DNA of 64,000 bases from Xiphophorus maculatus (Eukaryota > Chordata > Actinopteri > Cyprinodontiformes > Poeciliidae), in contig NC_036447.1 in the NCBI RefSeq assembly GCF_002775205.1, positions 28,208,245-28,272,244 of the forward strand, read 5' to 3'. This document shows positions 47,627 to 57,339 of this stretch, piece after piece. How positions within the stretch are numbered: position 1 is the stretch's first letter; every line of letters begins with the position of its first letter. The position numbers were made by a program, and so were the translations under genes. The notes under the pieces were generated by a model. The model saw only the letters and a program-made list of their open reading frames with translations, had not been told where the DNA came from and made no database searches.

Positions 47627-50600
47627 TTACCCCACCAAACATGTTATGGTGCTATTCTTTATGATATCAGACTGATAAGAAAGATGTCATAATTTATGGG
47701 GCTCACCGTTATTGTCCACCTCTATTTAAAACAAAAAGCTAATTGATAATTGTCTATCAACCAATATGTAACACTTATTTTGTGGTACATTTTTCAGCCA
47801 TATCATCCAGCCCTAGTGTGTGTTTTTGTTGTTTTTTTTTGTATGTTTTGGGTGATTTATCGATTGCTTTTTATCCACTTGTAGACTTCTAGACACAAAG
47901 CTGATGGCCTCCACTCAGCCATTTAAGGTACAAATCAACCTCACCTCATTATTCTGATTCCGTCAGCTGTGATGAATCTGTTTTCTGAGCAAAGACCTTC
48001 CGTCTGTCCAACAGGAGCTGATCAACAACACGTCTCTGGCAGAGCTCGAAAAACAAGCGAAAGAAACTCCATTCAAGCCACCGCAAGTTGGTGAGTGAGT
48101 CCACTGGGAAGTGTCTGAAATGCCTGGTAATGACCCCAAAAGTCAACCGCTGGACGTTTTTCCGCCTTCGTCGCCGATAGAAACCGCCGAGGGGTTCCCC
48201 AGCTACGACACGGCCCAGGAGCAGCTCCACGAGGCCGGATACGACGCTTACATCACCGGACTGTGTTTCGTCTCCATGGCCAACCACCTGGGTAAAACAA
48301 CCAATTTCAGTTCTACTTTTGGTCGTGTGTGGGCTTTATTTCCATTTCATTTGTTGTTCTTGGTTGGTTTTATTATAGATATTTAAAATGTCTTCTGGTT
48401 CCAGTGTGAAGTGTTGTGCACAAAATGAAAGTTTTGGTCTTTGAGATGATGAACTTGCTTCATTACGGCAATACCTTTACATTACTTAAAATCTCTCGAA
48501 ACAACAATATTATTGATTATTGCAATAATTTCAGGAACAATTTACCGTCAAATGGTGACGAGCCTATTGATAATAGATTGTCTGTAAACTCTCAACTATT
48601 TAGATTTGGATTTTAAACACACATTTGAATTTTCTCTACTTTCTTTTGCAGGTTCTTTCCTGATGCCGCCGATATCTCACATCTCCCCCCGATCGAAACT
48701 AGTTGAACCTTTCTTCAACAAGTAAGCGCTTTTATTTGCATTTTTTATTAAATGCTCAAGATCAAGTTTTCTTGTTTTGCAACTGTAAAATTTTTTTTTT
48801 TTTTTGTTTTGTTTACTTAGGCTCTTTCTGATGCGGATTATCGACATACCCTACCTCAACATCACCGGACCAGATTGTAAGAAAGCTACCGCAACTTTCT
48901 CTAATTTCTCTTTAGTTGTTCTTTTTCTATTGTGGGTTGAGCTGTAAGTATTTGGTAGGATGTTTTTGAGGAGGTTAGTGTAAGGGTGAAAAACTAGACT
49001 GGAGTTGATGTCTAATTGCACAATGTCTTGCGGGCCCCTCCCACTCCCCAACTTTAGGGTTTTTAGATTTTGGCCTTTAAATAGCATTGGTGTCGGTCTG
49101 AAAATTGTTTTAGCAATGTAAAGTATTTTTAAAAAGTAGATTTTCTAAGTGAACCGTTCTCAAATCCTTAACTCCCCTTTTATTTTCCTTCAACAGTGCA
49201 GCCGAAGAGAGACCATGTCCTGTACGTGACCTTCCCCAAGGAGTGGAAGACGAGTGACCTCTACCAGCTCTTCAGTGCCTTTGGTATGGTATCAGAATGT
49301 GTATGTATTCTGCTTTTAATCCTATTCTACTCTGTTGATGCTGCTTTTTGTTTGTCGTACGCACCCAGGTAACATCCAGGTGTCGTGGATAGACGACACC
49401 TCAGCCTTCGTCTCTCTAAGTCAGACGGACCAGGTGCAGATCGGTAAGTCTCGCGCAGCCAGACCGGAGAGATGAACCGCCGTTGGGCGTTAATAGGAGC
49501 TCTGTTCCACCAGCTATGAACACCAGCCGCTACGCAGAGAGCTACAAGATCCAGACGTACGCAGACTACATCCAGGGGAAACAGCAGGAGAAGGAGAAGC
49601 TCGGCCAGCCAGCTAAAACCTGGGGGGATGACGGCTGGGTGAAGCACCACTACCCCTCCTCCACTGCGTCTGCTGGGTTTGGGTTCTCCAGGTGGCTTTC
49701 TCCACACACATCAGTGTTTTTTGTTGTTTTTGTTTTTCTTCCTGGGTTGTAGCTTGTGGAGCATACATGTTTTTAGTTTGAGGTTTTCTGATTTTGCTCT
49801 AGGAGGAAACGCAGCATCAGTCCCACTCAGGGGGAGCAGGGCGGCAACGACGGCGTCAGCGGGGATGGCTGGAACCACTACTCATTCCCCGACAGCACTG
49901 GCAGCAAAAAGATCAAATATGATGGTGTGTGAGAGAATATGCATGTATTTGTATGGGCAGGGCAGATGGGGCTGTTTAGGGTAACCGGGGGAGACAGGAT
50001 GGTTGAATAATCTGTTATTAGCATTTAGATGCTATTCTACCAGGTTATGTAGCTACTTCGAAAAAAATTCTTCCTTAAAAATGTGGACTGGATGCTGACA
50101 TTCGCATTGGGGACATCTTGTGCTAACTGCAAAATGTTGAGCATTGAGATGCTATTTTAGGCTTGAATAGCTTTGCTATGTCCTTTAACACAACTTGAAC
50201 ACAATGGTCTTTTTTTTCAGTGTCCAAGCTGATTGTTTTCTGATCGTTTTTTTTTGTTAGCGGCTGTCACTTGTGGGTCATATTGATGGGCGTAAATATT
50301 TGAACCATTTAATTAGCTAATTAAAATTAGCTAATTAGCTAGTCTTGACCCTAAAAAAACAAATAGGCTAATTTTGGCAGAGCGTATCAGACATTGATTT
50401 TTGTTGTTGTTGTTTGTTTTGTTTTCTTTTTTTGGATTAAGTACAGTTTATTCACGGAGAACATTTTTTTGCTGCAAAAACAAAATCTCACCAAGTATTT
50501 TTGTCTAGTGCAAATATCTTAGTACACTTAAAATAAAACGAAACTAATTTACAGTTAACTTTTCAGCAAAAATGAGATCATTTTAAGTCAATAATTCCTT

Positions 50601-53284
50601 AATATTGATGAAAAAGTACTTGTTTTACTGGCAGATTATTTCACTTATAACATGGGGAAGAATGTGTTTTAGGTGAAATAACCTGCCAGTGGAATTAGCA
50701 CTTTTAAAGTTACTTGAAAACTGAAAAGTTATTTGTAAATTAGTTTTGTCTTAATTCAAGGGTACAAAGATATTTGCACAAGAAACAAAATAATACTTGG
50801 TGAGATTTTGTGGGGTTTTTCAGTGTTCTCACTAGGGAAATGTAGTAAATCAAGCCTTAAAGGTTTCCTTAGCTCACTTTCTGCTGGTTTTTTCACCAGT
50901 AATAAGTGCAGTGTATCGGTTCCTGATCTAAGCTCGCCTGCACTGTTTCTCCCTCCAGATGTCGGCGGTCAGGCGAGCGTTGAAGCCGTGGAGAGCAAGA
51001 CGTCAGAAGGCTGGCTGAAGATGACGTAGGTGGAGGGACGACTCCTCTGTGCTGTCCAGGTTTTCTCTTCTGTCGCTTTACGTTTCGTTTTCTCCTGCAG
51101 AAATTCTTCGTATTTGGCCGAACCAAGCCCAGTCCCAGATGCTAAAAGTCCAGAAGGCGCCGACTCGGGCAGCTATGCTGACGGGACGGCCACCTGGCGC
51201 CAAACCCCAACAGCTCCGGGAAGGAAAAGTCAAAAAAGCAAGAAGAAGTCTGACGGTGAGTTATTCACTGCTGTAGTTACCTGAAGGGGCGGAGTTAGTA
51301 GTTTGGTTCATGGTAGATGTTCTGACTTGAAGCGTATTGGATTTGATAACTAGGGCTCCATCTTTGCAGACTGGTTGTTGGGTAGATTAATCAAAGACTG
51401 GCTGCAATTAGCCTTTCTTTTAAAAGAATCTATAGGCTAATTTTTCAATTACTGTAAATAATTTTTCCTCCAATAAAACATTTAAAGGAAACTGCAAACT
51501 AAAATACAAACAAAATTTTCTAATAATGTATAAATTAGATTTAAAATATCACTTGCTGCTTTGCAAAAACAAATAAAAATGAAGCTTTTATTTAAAAGTT
51601 AAAGAAAAGAGAAGCCTGAATATTCAGAATGTTGAATAAGATGAGACTAAACTGAAATCCGCCTGTGTTCAGCCTGCAACTCCCAAGGAAACCATCATTT
51701 CTATCCCAGGGTTCCAGTCTGGAAAGCATCATTTACTTCTAAGGTTCTTGAATTGGCTTTGGTTCAGATGCAAAACTAAACACTGATATTGATGTCTTGG
51801 AATTCTGTGAAATTAAGGCATCAATCACAGAACTGATTTTAAAGACGCAGTATTAATTAAAGTTGACCTTTTTTTTGTTTTTTTTTTAGTTTTATAGCAT
51901 GTTGTTCCCTCATCAAAAAACATACCTGTAGTATTGCTTTGATTCTCTCATGCATGTTTGAGAAATTACTTAATCTTCTGTGGCAATTATTCATCTGTGC
52001 AAAACGCCTGGGTGGACCTAGCTCCGCCTACCAGGACGGAGCTCCTCCTAAGAGCTGCAGTTGCGGAGGTTCTGCCTCAGAGCAGCCCATTGACTCATTC
52101 ACCCGGCTCCTTCGGACTAGCAAGCAGCAATTAGCAAACACCTGGTGGAGCTGCCAATCTGCTGAGCTCATCATAGGAGCTACTTCAATCAAAATCAATC
52201 AATCAAATTTTATTTGTATAGCACATTTCAGCAGCAAGGCATTTCAAAGTGTTTTACATCATTACAAACACAGAAACACAATGCAACATAGAATCAACAA
52301 TCAAATCACAACATTAAGTCAAGTTCCATCAATAAATTTGTAATTGATTACGTTTCAAATACAATCCTAAACAGGTGGGTTTTTAGTCTAAATTTAAAGG
52401 AAGTCAGTGTTTCAGCTGTTTTACAGTTTTCTGGAAGTTTGTTCCAGATTTGTGGTGCATAGATGCTGAAAGCTGCTTCTCCTCGTTTGGTTCTGGTTCT
52501 GGGGATGCAGAGCAGAACCAGAACCGGAAGACCTGAGAGGTCTGGAAGGTTGATACAACAACAGCAGATCTTTGATGTATTGTGTTGCTAAACCATTCAG
52601 TGATTTATAAACTAACAACAGTATTTTAAAGTCTATTCTCTGAGCTACAGGGAGCCAGTGGAGGGACTTTAAAACTGGTGTTATGTGCTCTATCTTCCTG
52701 GTTTTAGTCAGAACGCCAGCAGCAGCATTCTGGATCAGCTGAAGCTGTTTGATTGATTTGTTGGACAGACCTGTGAAGACGCTGCTGCAATAATCAATAC
52801 GACTGAAGATGAACGCATGAATAAGTTTCTCTAGATCTGGCTGAGACATTAGTCCTTTAATCCTGGAAATGTTCTTCAGGTGATAGAAGGCCGACTTTGT
52901 GCACTTCTCAGTGCAACGCTGGTAAAAACATTAAAGGGTTAATAGAGGAGCCATGTTGTGATAACTTCCTTAAGGCAGAGTTTCAGAAAGAGCAGGAGTT
53001 TCTTAAAGAGACAGAGGCCCAATTTCAAGGTGTTAAATTACAAAGTCAAATTTCTTTGGAGTCGTATATGATGTATAGCATTTTTATTACTTGATTGTGC
53101 TATAAAATTATGGTATTTGGCTGGAAAACACATGACGCATAAAATTTGACACTGAAATTGTGGGAAATAAAAAGGTTCAGATTTTTCAATGGATTTTTTT
53201 TTTCCTAACGTGAGCCTGTCTCCATCTTTGGTTTCAGCGTCAGATTCTACATCCTCCCTGTTCGAAGTCCCAGAAGTCTGGTAG
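42529..53284 (+). CDS. parn: Poly(A)-specific ribonuclease PARN
   Basis: A DEDDh 3' exonuclease that removes poly(A) tails and trims oligoadenylated small RNAs in nucleus and cytoplasm. Exons: 42529-42547, 42799-42876, 42959-43038, 43169-43236, 43708-43789, 43943-44003, 45018-45186, 45447-45509, 45588-45626, 45709-45751, 45853-45933, 46418-46474, 46807-46884, 46976-47019, 47885-47927, 48015-48090, 48181-48291, 48652-48721, 48821-48876, 49197-49283, 49369-49443, 49514-49691, 49803-49924, 50959-51025, 51101-51255, 53238-53284. All phases join to 682 codons (human 639). Catalytic residues are intact and fall at the human numbers: D28 and E30 (AIDGEFSG), D292 (GHNMLLD), H377 and D382 ([11 protein letters not shown]). 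The insert between nuclease halves (about 160-250) fits an R3H domain. A cap-binding RRM spans about 439-520 ([22 protein letters not shown]). The tail has basic clusters (RRKRS, KSKKKS), likely nuclear localisation. Confidence 0.96.
46180..46295 (-). repeat. hAT-like end fragment
   Basis: The right edge ATATCGCCCACCCCTA (inverse TAGGGGTGGGCGATAT), with AATATATCACAATATTTTG beside it, is a common fish hAT terminus. The opposite end was not located. It lies in parn intron 11. Confidence 0.4.
47076..47814. mobile_element. Miniature element with 14-bp inverted termini and a (TA)n core
   Basis: AGGGCTGGATGATA at 47076-47089 is exactly inverted at 47801-47814. It occupies most of parn intron 14 (47020-47884). 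The interior contains cATCGCGATAg-like sequence and a long (TA)n run (47549-47622). A further isolated end (CATCATCCAGCCCTAC) lies at about 45301-45316. Probably a hAT-derived miniature transposon; no clear target duplication. Confidence 0.65.
47549..47622. repeat. (TA)n microsatellite
   Basis: About 37 uninterrupted TA units within the miniature element in parn intron 14. Length is likely polymorphic and may be mis-assembled. Confidence 0.9.
51843..53110. mobile_element. TTAA-type element interrupted by a nested L2 insertion
   Basis: A TTAA (51839-51842) precedes AGACGCAGTATTA, the same end as the copy at 33517. The left half continues to about 52186, and the right half resumes at about 52908 with CTCAGTGCAACGCTGG. 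Between them is an L2 fragment. The far right end is diverged, so its boundary is approximate. It lies in the last parn intron. Confidence 0.6.
52187..52900 (-). mobile_element. 5'-truncated L2 3' fragment nested in a TTAA-type element
   Basis: The minus strand reads the LINE C-terminal block ([34 protein letters not shown]) down to the AATCAATC tail at 52187, closely similar to 35945-36650. ACTTC occurs at both edges (52182-52186 and 52903-52907), a possible short target duplication. The open frame in it is a transposon remnant, not a host gene. Confidence 0.8.
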
Positions 53285-53721
53285 AGCAGGGAGGCAGCCG
53301 CCCCATGTGGGCCGTCGCCCTGGGCCGCCGCCCCTGGTCGGCCTCTCCTCCTCAACACTTGGTGCACGCTCCTCCAGGGTCATAAAGCACAGAGTGCTGC
53401 ATGCCCCACCTTCATGCTCTCATTCAGCACTTACGGATAAAGTGTCCAAAGCTACCAGCCGAGACATTTAACACAAGTTTTGAAAGCAAAAAAAACAAAA
53501 AAAATATAAATAAAACAAGCCATAACAGCAGCTGCCATATTCTGATCTTATACCAGAGGAGCAGGCACCTCCTCAGAAATGACGATGTATATCTCAAACA
53601 TGTATAAGGTGCAGAGAGTTTCACTTATTCACTGATGTGTTCAGACTGGAATCTGCCTCCACAGCCATTTGGCACTTTGAATGCATTCATAAATTTTATT
53701 GAGAGATGTCTCTAATCAGTC

Positions 53722-53759
<38 letters not shown>

Positions 53760-54988
53760 GTGAGTGAATTTATTTGTGCTTGTGTGAGAGAGTGTCCGTT
53801 ATCCCAGTGTTTGTATTCCTGTAAGTCTGTTTTCCTAAGAGATAGAAATGCCATTTAACAAATCCCATCAGGATTATTTAGTTTTAACGTAGTCGAACTT
53901 TTTTTTTTTTTCCTCTCATTTTAAGAAAATTGTCGTCTTCAGTTTTATCAGACAAATGTGAGCTTATAATTGAGATTGTGATATTTATTGTTGGTGGCAT
54001 TTTCACCCTTCATGAAAGGTGCTTTCTTTTTTCTTTTTTTTTCTCTTTCCATTTGTGTTCAACGTTTTGTAACTGTGTCAACCTGCAACGATGTCAAAAG
54101 TATGCTGTCAGCACAAAAAGATGTACAATTTAAAACATTTTTGTATGAGTTTAAAAATCCTTACATTTCCTTTTAAAAGAGGGAAAAAAATTAAAGAATG
54201 TTTCTTAGTAATTGTTTCTGTTAGCATTTTTTCTACCTTGGAACAAAAATGTATTTTTTTTTTTCTCTTAAGGTTTAAAATGTTTTCCATTTGCTTTGTT
54301 TTTTTACAACTACAATCCCTTCAGTTTTTTTTTTTATTTTAAAATAAAAATTGCCTAAACCTTTTTTAATGTCCATTAAATAAAAAATAATTAACAAAAT
54401 ATTTTTAAAATTAAGCTATTTAAAACATAGCTGATATAAAGTATTGCTTTAAAACAGCCTTTTATAGGACTTTGTACATTAAAATTGATTTAAAGATGTG
54501 ATGCCATTAAGACTTTTTACAGCCTCTCCAACCCATGAAAAGTTTTTTAAAAAACAACGTGTTCTGTCCCCGTGATGTTTAATGGTCTGACAAAGATCTG
54601 CTCCTTTTGCTGAGGTTCTTCCACAGTCTGCCGATTTTCGCTCCAAAGCTGTTCAGGAGTTGCCAGGGCGTTTCCTAGACGTGCTCTTTGTTCACTTTAA
54701 AATCCGTTTTTGACTTCCAACAAACATAAACCGGGATGATCAAAACCTCTGCTGCAAAAAGAACAAAAGAGATGCTCAGAAATATTAATCCTGAGGGGAA
54801 CTTTTATGCAATCTGTGCAATATGCATTAAATTTTTTTTTTTTTTTTTTACCTGTTGTGTCCGAGCAGCAGCACCACAGACAAGGTCCCGTCTGGGAGCG
54901 AGCTGAAGACTCTACTCAGTCGGCGGTCCAGCTTATTCAGGAGACTCACTTCCTGATTCTACATGAGGCAAAGCGGAGCCTTAATGAT
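53285..54988. other. parn 3' UTR and spacer
   Basis: An AATAAA at 53509-53514, 225 bases after the parn stop, is a candidate polyadenylation signal. A (TA)n run with T-tract lies at 53727-53758. Further on are A/T-rich stretches with many T-runs and no gene signal. Confidence 0.45.
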
Positions 54989-55552
54989 CAATCAATCAAT
55001 CAAATTTTATTTGTATAGCACATTTCAGCAGCAAGGCATTTCAAAGTGCTTTACATCATTACAAACACAGAAACACAATGCAACATAGAATCAATCATTA
55101 AGTCAAGTTCCATCAATAAATTTGTAATTGATTACATTTCAAAAGCAATCCTAAACAGGTGGGTTTTCAGTCGAGATTTAAAAGAAGTCAGTGTTTCAGC
55201 TGTTTTACAGTTTTCTGGAAGTTTGTTCCAAATTCGTGGTGCATAGATGCTGAAAGCTGCTTCTCCTCGTTTGGTTCTGGTTCTGGGGATGCAGAGCAGA
55301 ACCAGAACCGAAAGACCTGAGAGGTCTGGAAGGTTGATACAACAACAGCAGATCTTTAATGTATTGTGGTGCTAAACCGTTCAGTGATTTATAAACTAAC
55401 AACAGTATTTTAAAGTCTATTCTTTGAGCTACAGGGAGCCAGTGGAGGGACTTTAAAACTGTTATGTTCTCTATCTTCCTGGTTTTAGTGAGAACGCCAG
55501 CAGCAGCATTCTGGATCAGCTGCAGCTGTTTGATTTGTTGGACAGACCGTGT
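54989..55552 (-). mobile_element. Short L2 3' copy with 8-bp target-site duplication
   Basis: Same LINE family as 52187-52900, truncated further, with the tail CAATCAATCAATC at 54989. TTAATGAT occurs at both edges (54981-54988 and 55553-55560). Its 110-odd residue minus-strand frame is LINE ORF remnant. Confidence 0.8.
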
Positions 55553-55940
55553 TAATGATGTGCTCAACACGATAAATACACCAATAAAAAAAAAAATCTA
55601 CTTTTGATGTGCATTTCACATTAAATTGGACTGAATCCCAAATCATTTACAGTTCAAACTGGTTACCTGACCTTCAGGTTGGATCCAGTTTTCACCTCGA
55701 CTAAACTGTCGCGCCCATTTCATGTTAATGATCCATGCTCGCCTGTCAGCAGCACATTGTTATTCACTGGTGCTGATCGATTGAAGAGTGTGTTTTGATT
55801 AAGGTTTGCATTTTTATTTGGTTCAAACTTATACGTTTATAAATAAAGGTTGATAAAAAGATGGAAGTGGAGGTTTCACACCAACTCAAAACCGTATTTT
55901 GTTTACGTGTGTTTTTGTTTGGTGCAATACCTGAAAGTCA

Positions 55941-55954
55941 CCAGTAGGTGGCAT
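55941..55954 (+). promoter_or_regulatory. CTCF-like motif
   Basis: CCAGTAGGTGGCAT fits the CTCF core (CCA-N-N-AGGTGGCA). It sits about 55 bases before an ETS-type CCGGAAG in a G/C-richer island between parn and rexo5. Confidence 0.3.
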
Positions 55955-55999
55955 CGTGTGGTTAAACGGAGTCGCAGGTAACCTCTCAGCAGGTGTGCT

Positions 56000-56170
56000 G
56001 AATGCGCGGCCGGAAGCGCTCAGTTTTTGACCGTCGTCGTTGCTGTTTGTTGCTTTTTTAATGCGTTGCGGCAATTACGTGAGCCTTTTTTTTTTTTTTT
56101 TGGACTAAGTTGACACTATAAGTGTGCAATTTACGATTTCGCATTTTGTTGGAGAGCTCAAGATCAATAA
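56000..56170 (+). promoter_or_regulatory. Promoter-like sequence
   Basis: GCGCGGCCGGAAGCGC at about 56004-56019 contains an ETS-type CCGGAAG in a small CpG-rich patch, followed 155 bases later by an ATG at 56171. This resembles a TATA-less vertebrate promoter. No known gene starts here. Confidence 0.3.
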
Positions 56171-56439
56171 ATGATCTCATTCACTGGATCCAGGAGGACC
56201 ACCGGTCAACAAAGTGTCACTCGGCAGCCTCTCGGTGGCTTAAGTTAGTTTTCTTTATTAAGAACAAGTCACTATACCGATAAGTCAAAAACTGCGCTTC
56301 AGTTAGGAGCCTTGGTCAGTTACGAAGAGGACACAGCAGAGGATGTGAAAGACGGACGTGTTCCTGGACAAAACTATCAGCTGATTCATGGGACTCCACC
56401 GTCTCTGGCGCCCATCGCTAGCATCAAGTTAGCATCAAG
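56171..56439 (+). other. Possible first exon of an unidentified plus-strand gene
   Basis: An ATG at 56171 opens 25 codons (MISFTGSRRTTGQQSVTRQP...), then TAG at 56246-56248. The same frame stays open for about 64 more codons (...ALQLGALVSYEEDTAEDVKD...) to a good donor CAAG|GTATGA at 56439/56440. The composition looks coding, but the stop, the lack of recognisable homology and no visible next exon leave it unproven. It may be a 5' UTR, a broken exon or chance. Confidence 0.25.
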
Positions 56440-56806
56440 GTATGAACAGTAGCGCTTCCAACTTTATGACCATGATGACTTTTAAAAATAAATAAATAAA
56501 TTACCGGAACAATTTTAAATGTTTACTTACAAATTTCAGCCACGCAGGTTGCCTTTTTGTCACCCGCGCAGTGCAAGCTGGGTTGATGACGCGGTTGGGT
56601 AAACAGGGAGGCTAAACTTTATTACATGGTCACGTTGCACGCGACTGGTGTGAATTTAGGCTCACAGCATTTTTGCAGTTTTTTTTTTATTTTTTTACAT
56701 CTAAAATAAATATTTATCAAATAAAGTCTATTGCTACAACTAATAATGGATAAATTTAAGAGTTATTAACGGGTGAATGACGGGTTTTATTGTGGAACAT
56801 AATTAA

Positions 56807-57235
56807 AGGAGGACGTTATGAACAGGTGGTATGCAACTTTTCTAATAAAAAAAAATTATTTTTTTTTAACATTTGTTACATATGTCATTAAATCATGAAA
56901 GTAGTAGATGGGATAATCTGTGAAAAAATTCAAGGTAACTACAGAAATACACAGCTCAATCAGGAACAACCAATCAGAGCCAGGAGGAGGGTCTTAGCGC
57001 GGTCAATCACGCTAGCTAATTAGCATGGCCACCAATGATGGCAGATAAACGGTTTTCCTGTAAAGATAAGTTGTTTCTCCGCACTTTGAGCAGCGCGCAC
57101 ATGAGCATGATTGACAGGACTCGCCTCTTTGCTCTGATTGGTGGATTATCTTTCCTCATACTGTCAGGACATAGAGACGACTTTAACAAAGACGTGGAAA
57201 ACAACTTTTTCCTAAAACTCACACACCAGCTTTAA
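56807..57235 (+). repeat. Dispersed teleost repeat with TTAA-type left end
   Basis: TTAA (56803-56806) precedes AGGAGGACGTTATG, which resembles one end of the TTAA-type elements. Inside is an inverted pair CCAATCAGAGC (56970-56980) and GCTCTGATTGG (57131-57141). The small plus-strand open frame here is part of this repeat. The right boundary is unclear. Confidence 0.4.
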
Positions 57236-57339
57236 AAATATTGATACAACTTTAGAAATTTAAACAATAATGATATAACAGCATTTAGCCTCATATTGGT
57301 TTCTGGAATTAAAACTGAAAAATTCTTAAGTCCTAATTC

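Noticed and set aside
47949..48287. 112-residue open frame antisense to parn exons 16-17
   Set aside because: Shadow of GC-rich parn exons; no domain signal.
52421..52849. 142-residue minus-strand open frame
   Set aside because: Same L2 ORF tail as at 36000-36420; a transposon remnant.
57035..57235. 66-residue plus-strand open frame with hydrophobic stretch
   Set aside because: It lies within a dispersed teleost repeat (inverted CCAATCAGAGC pair); the hydrophobic look comes from repeat sequence.
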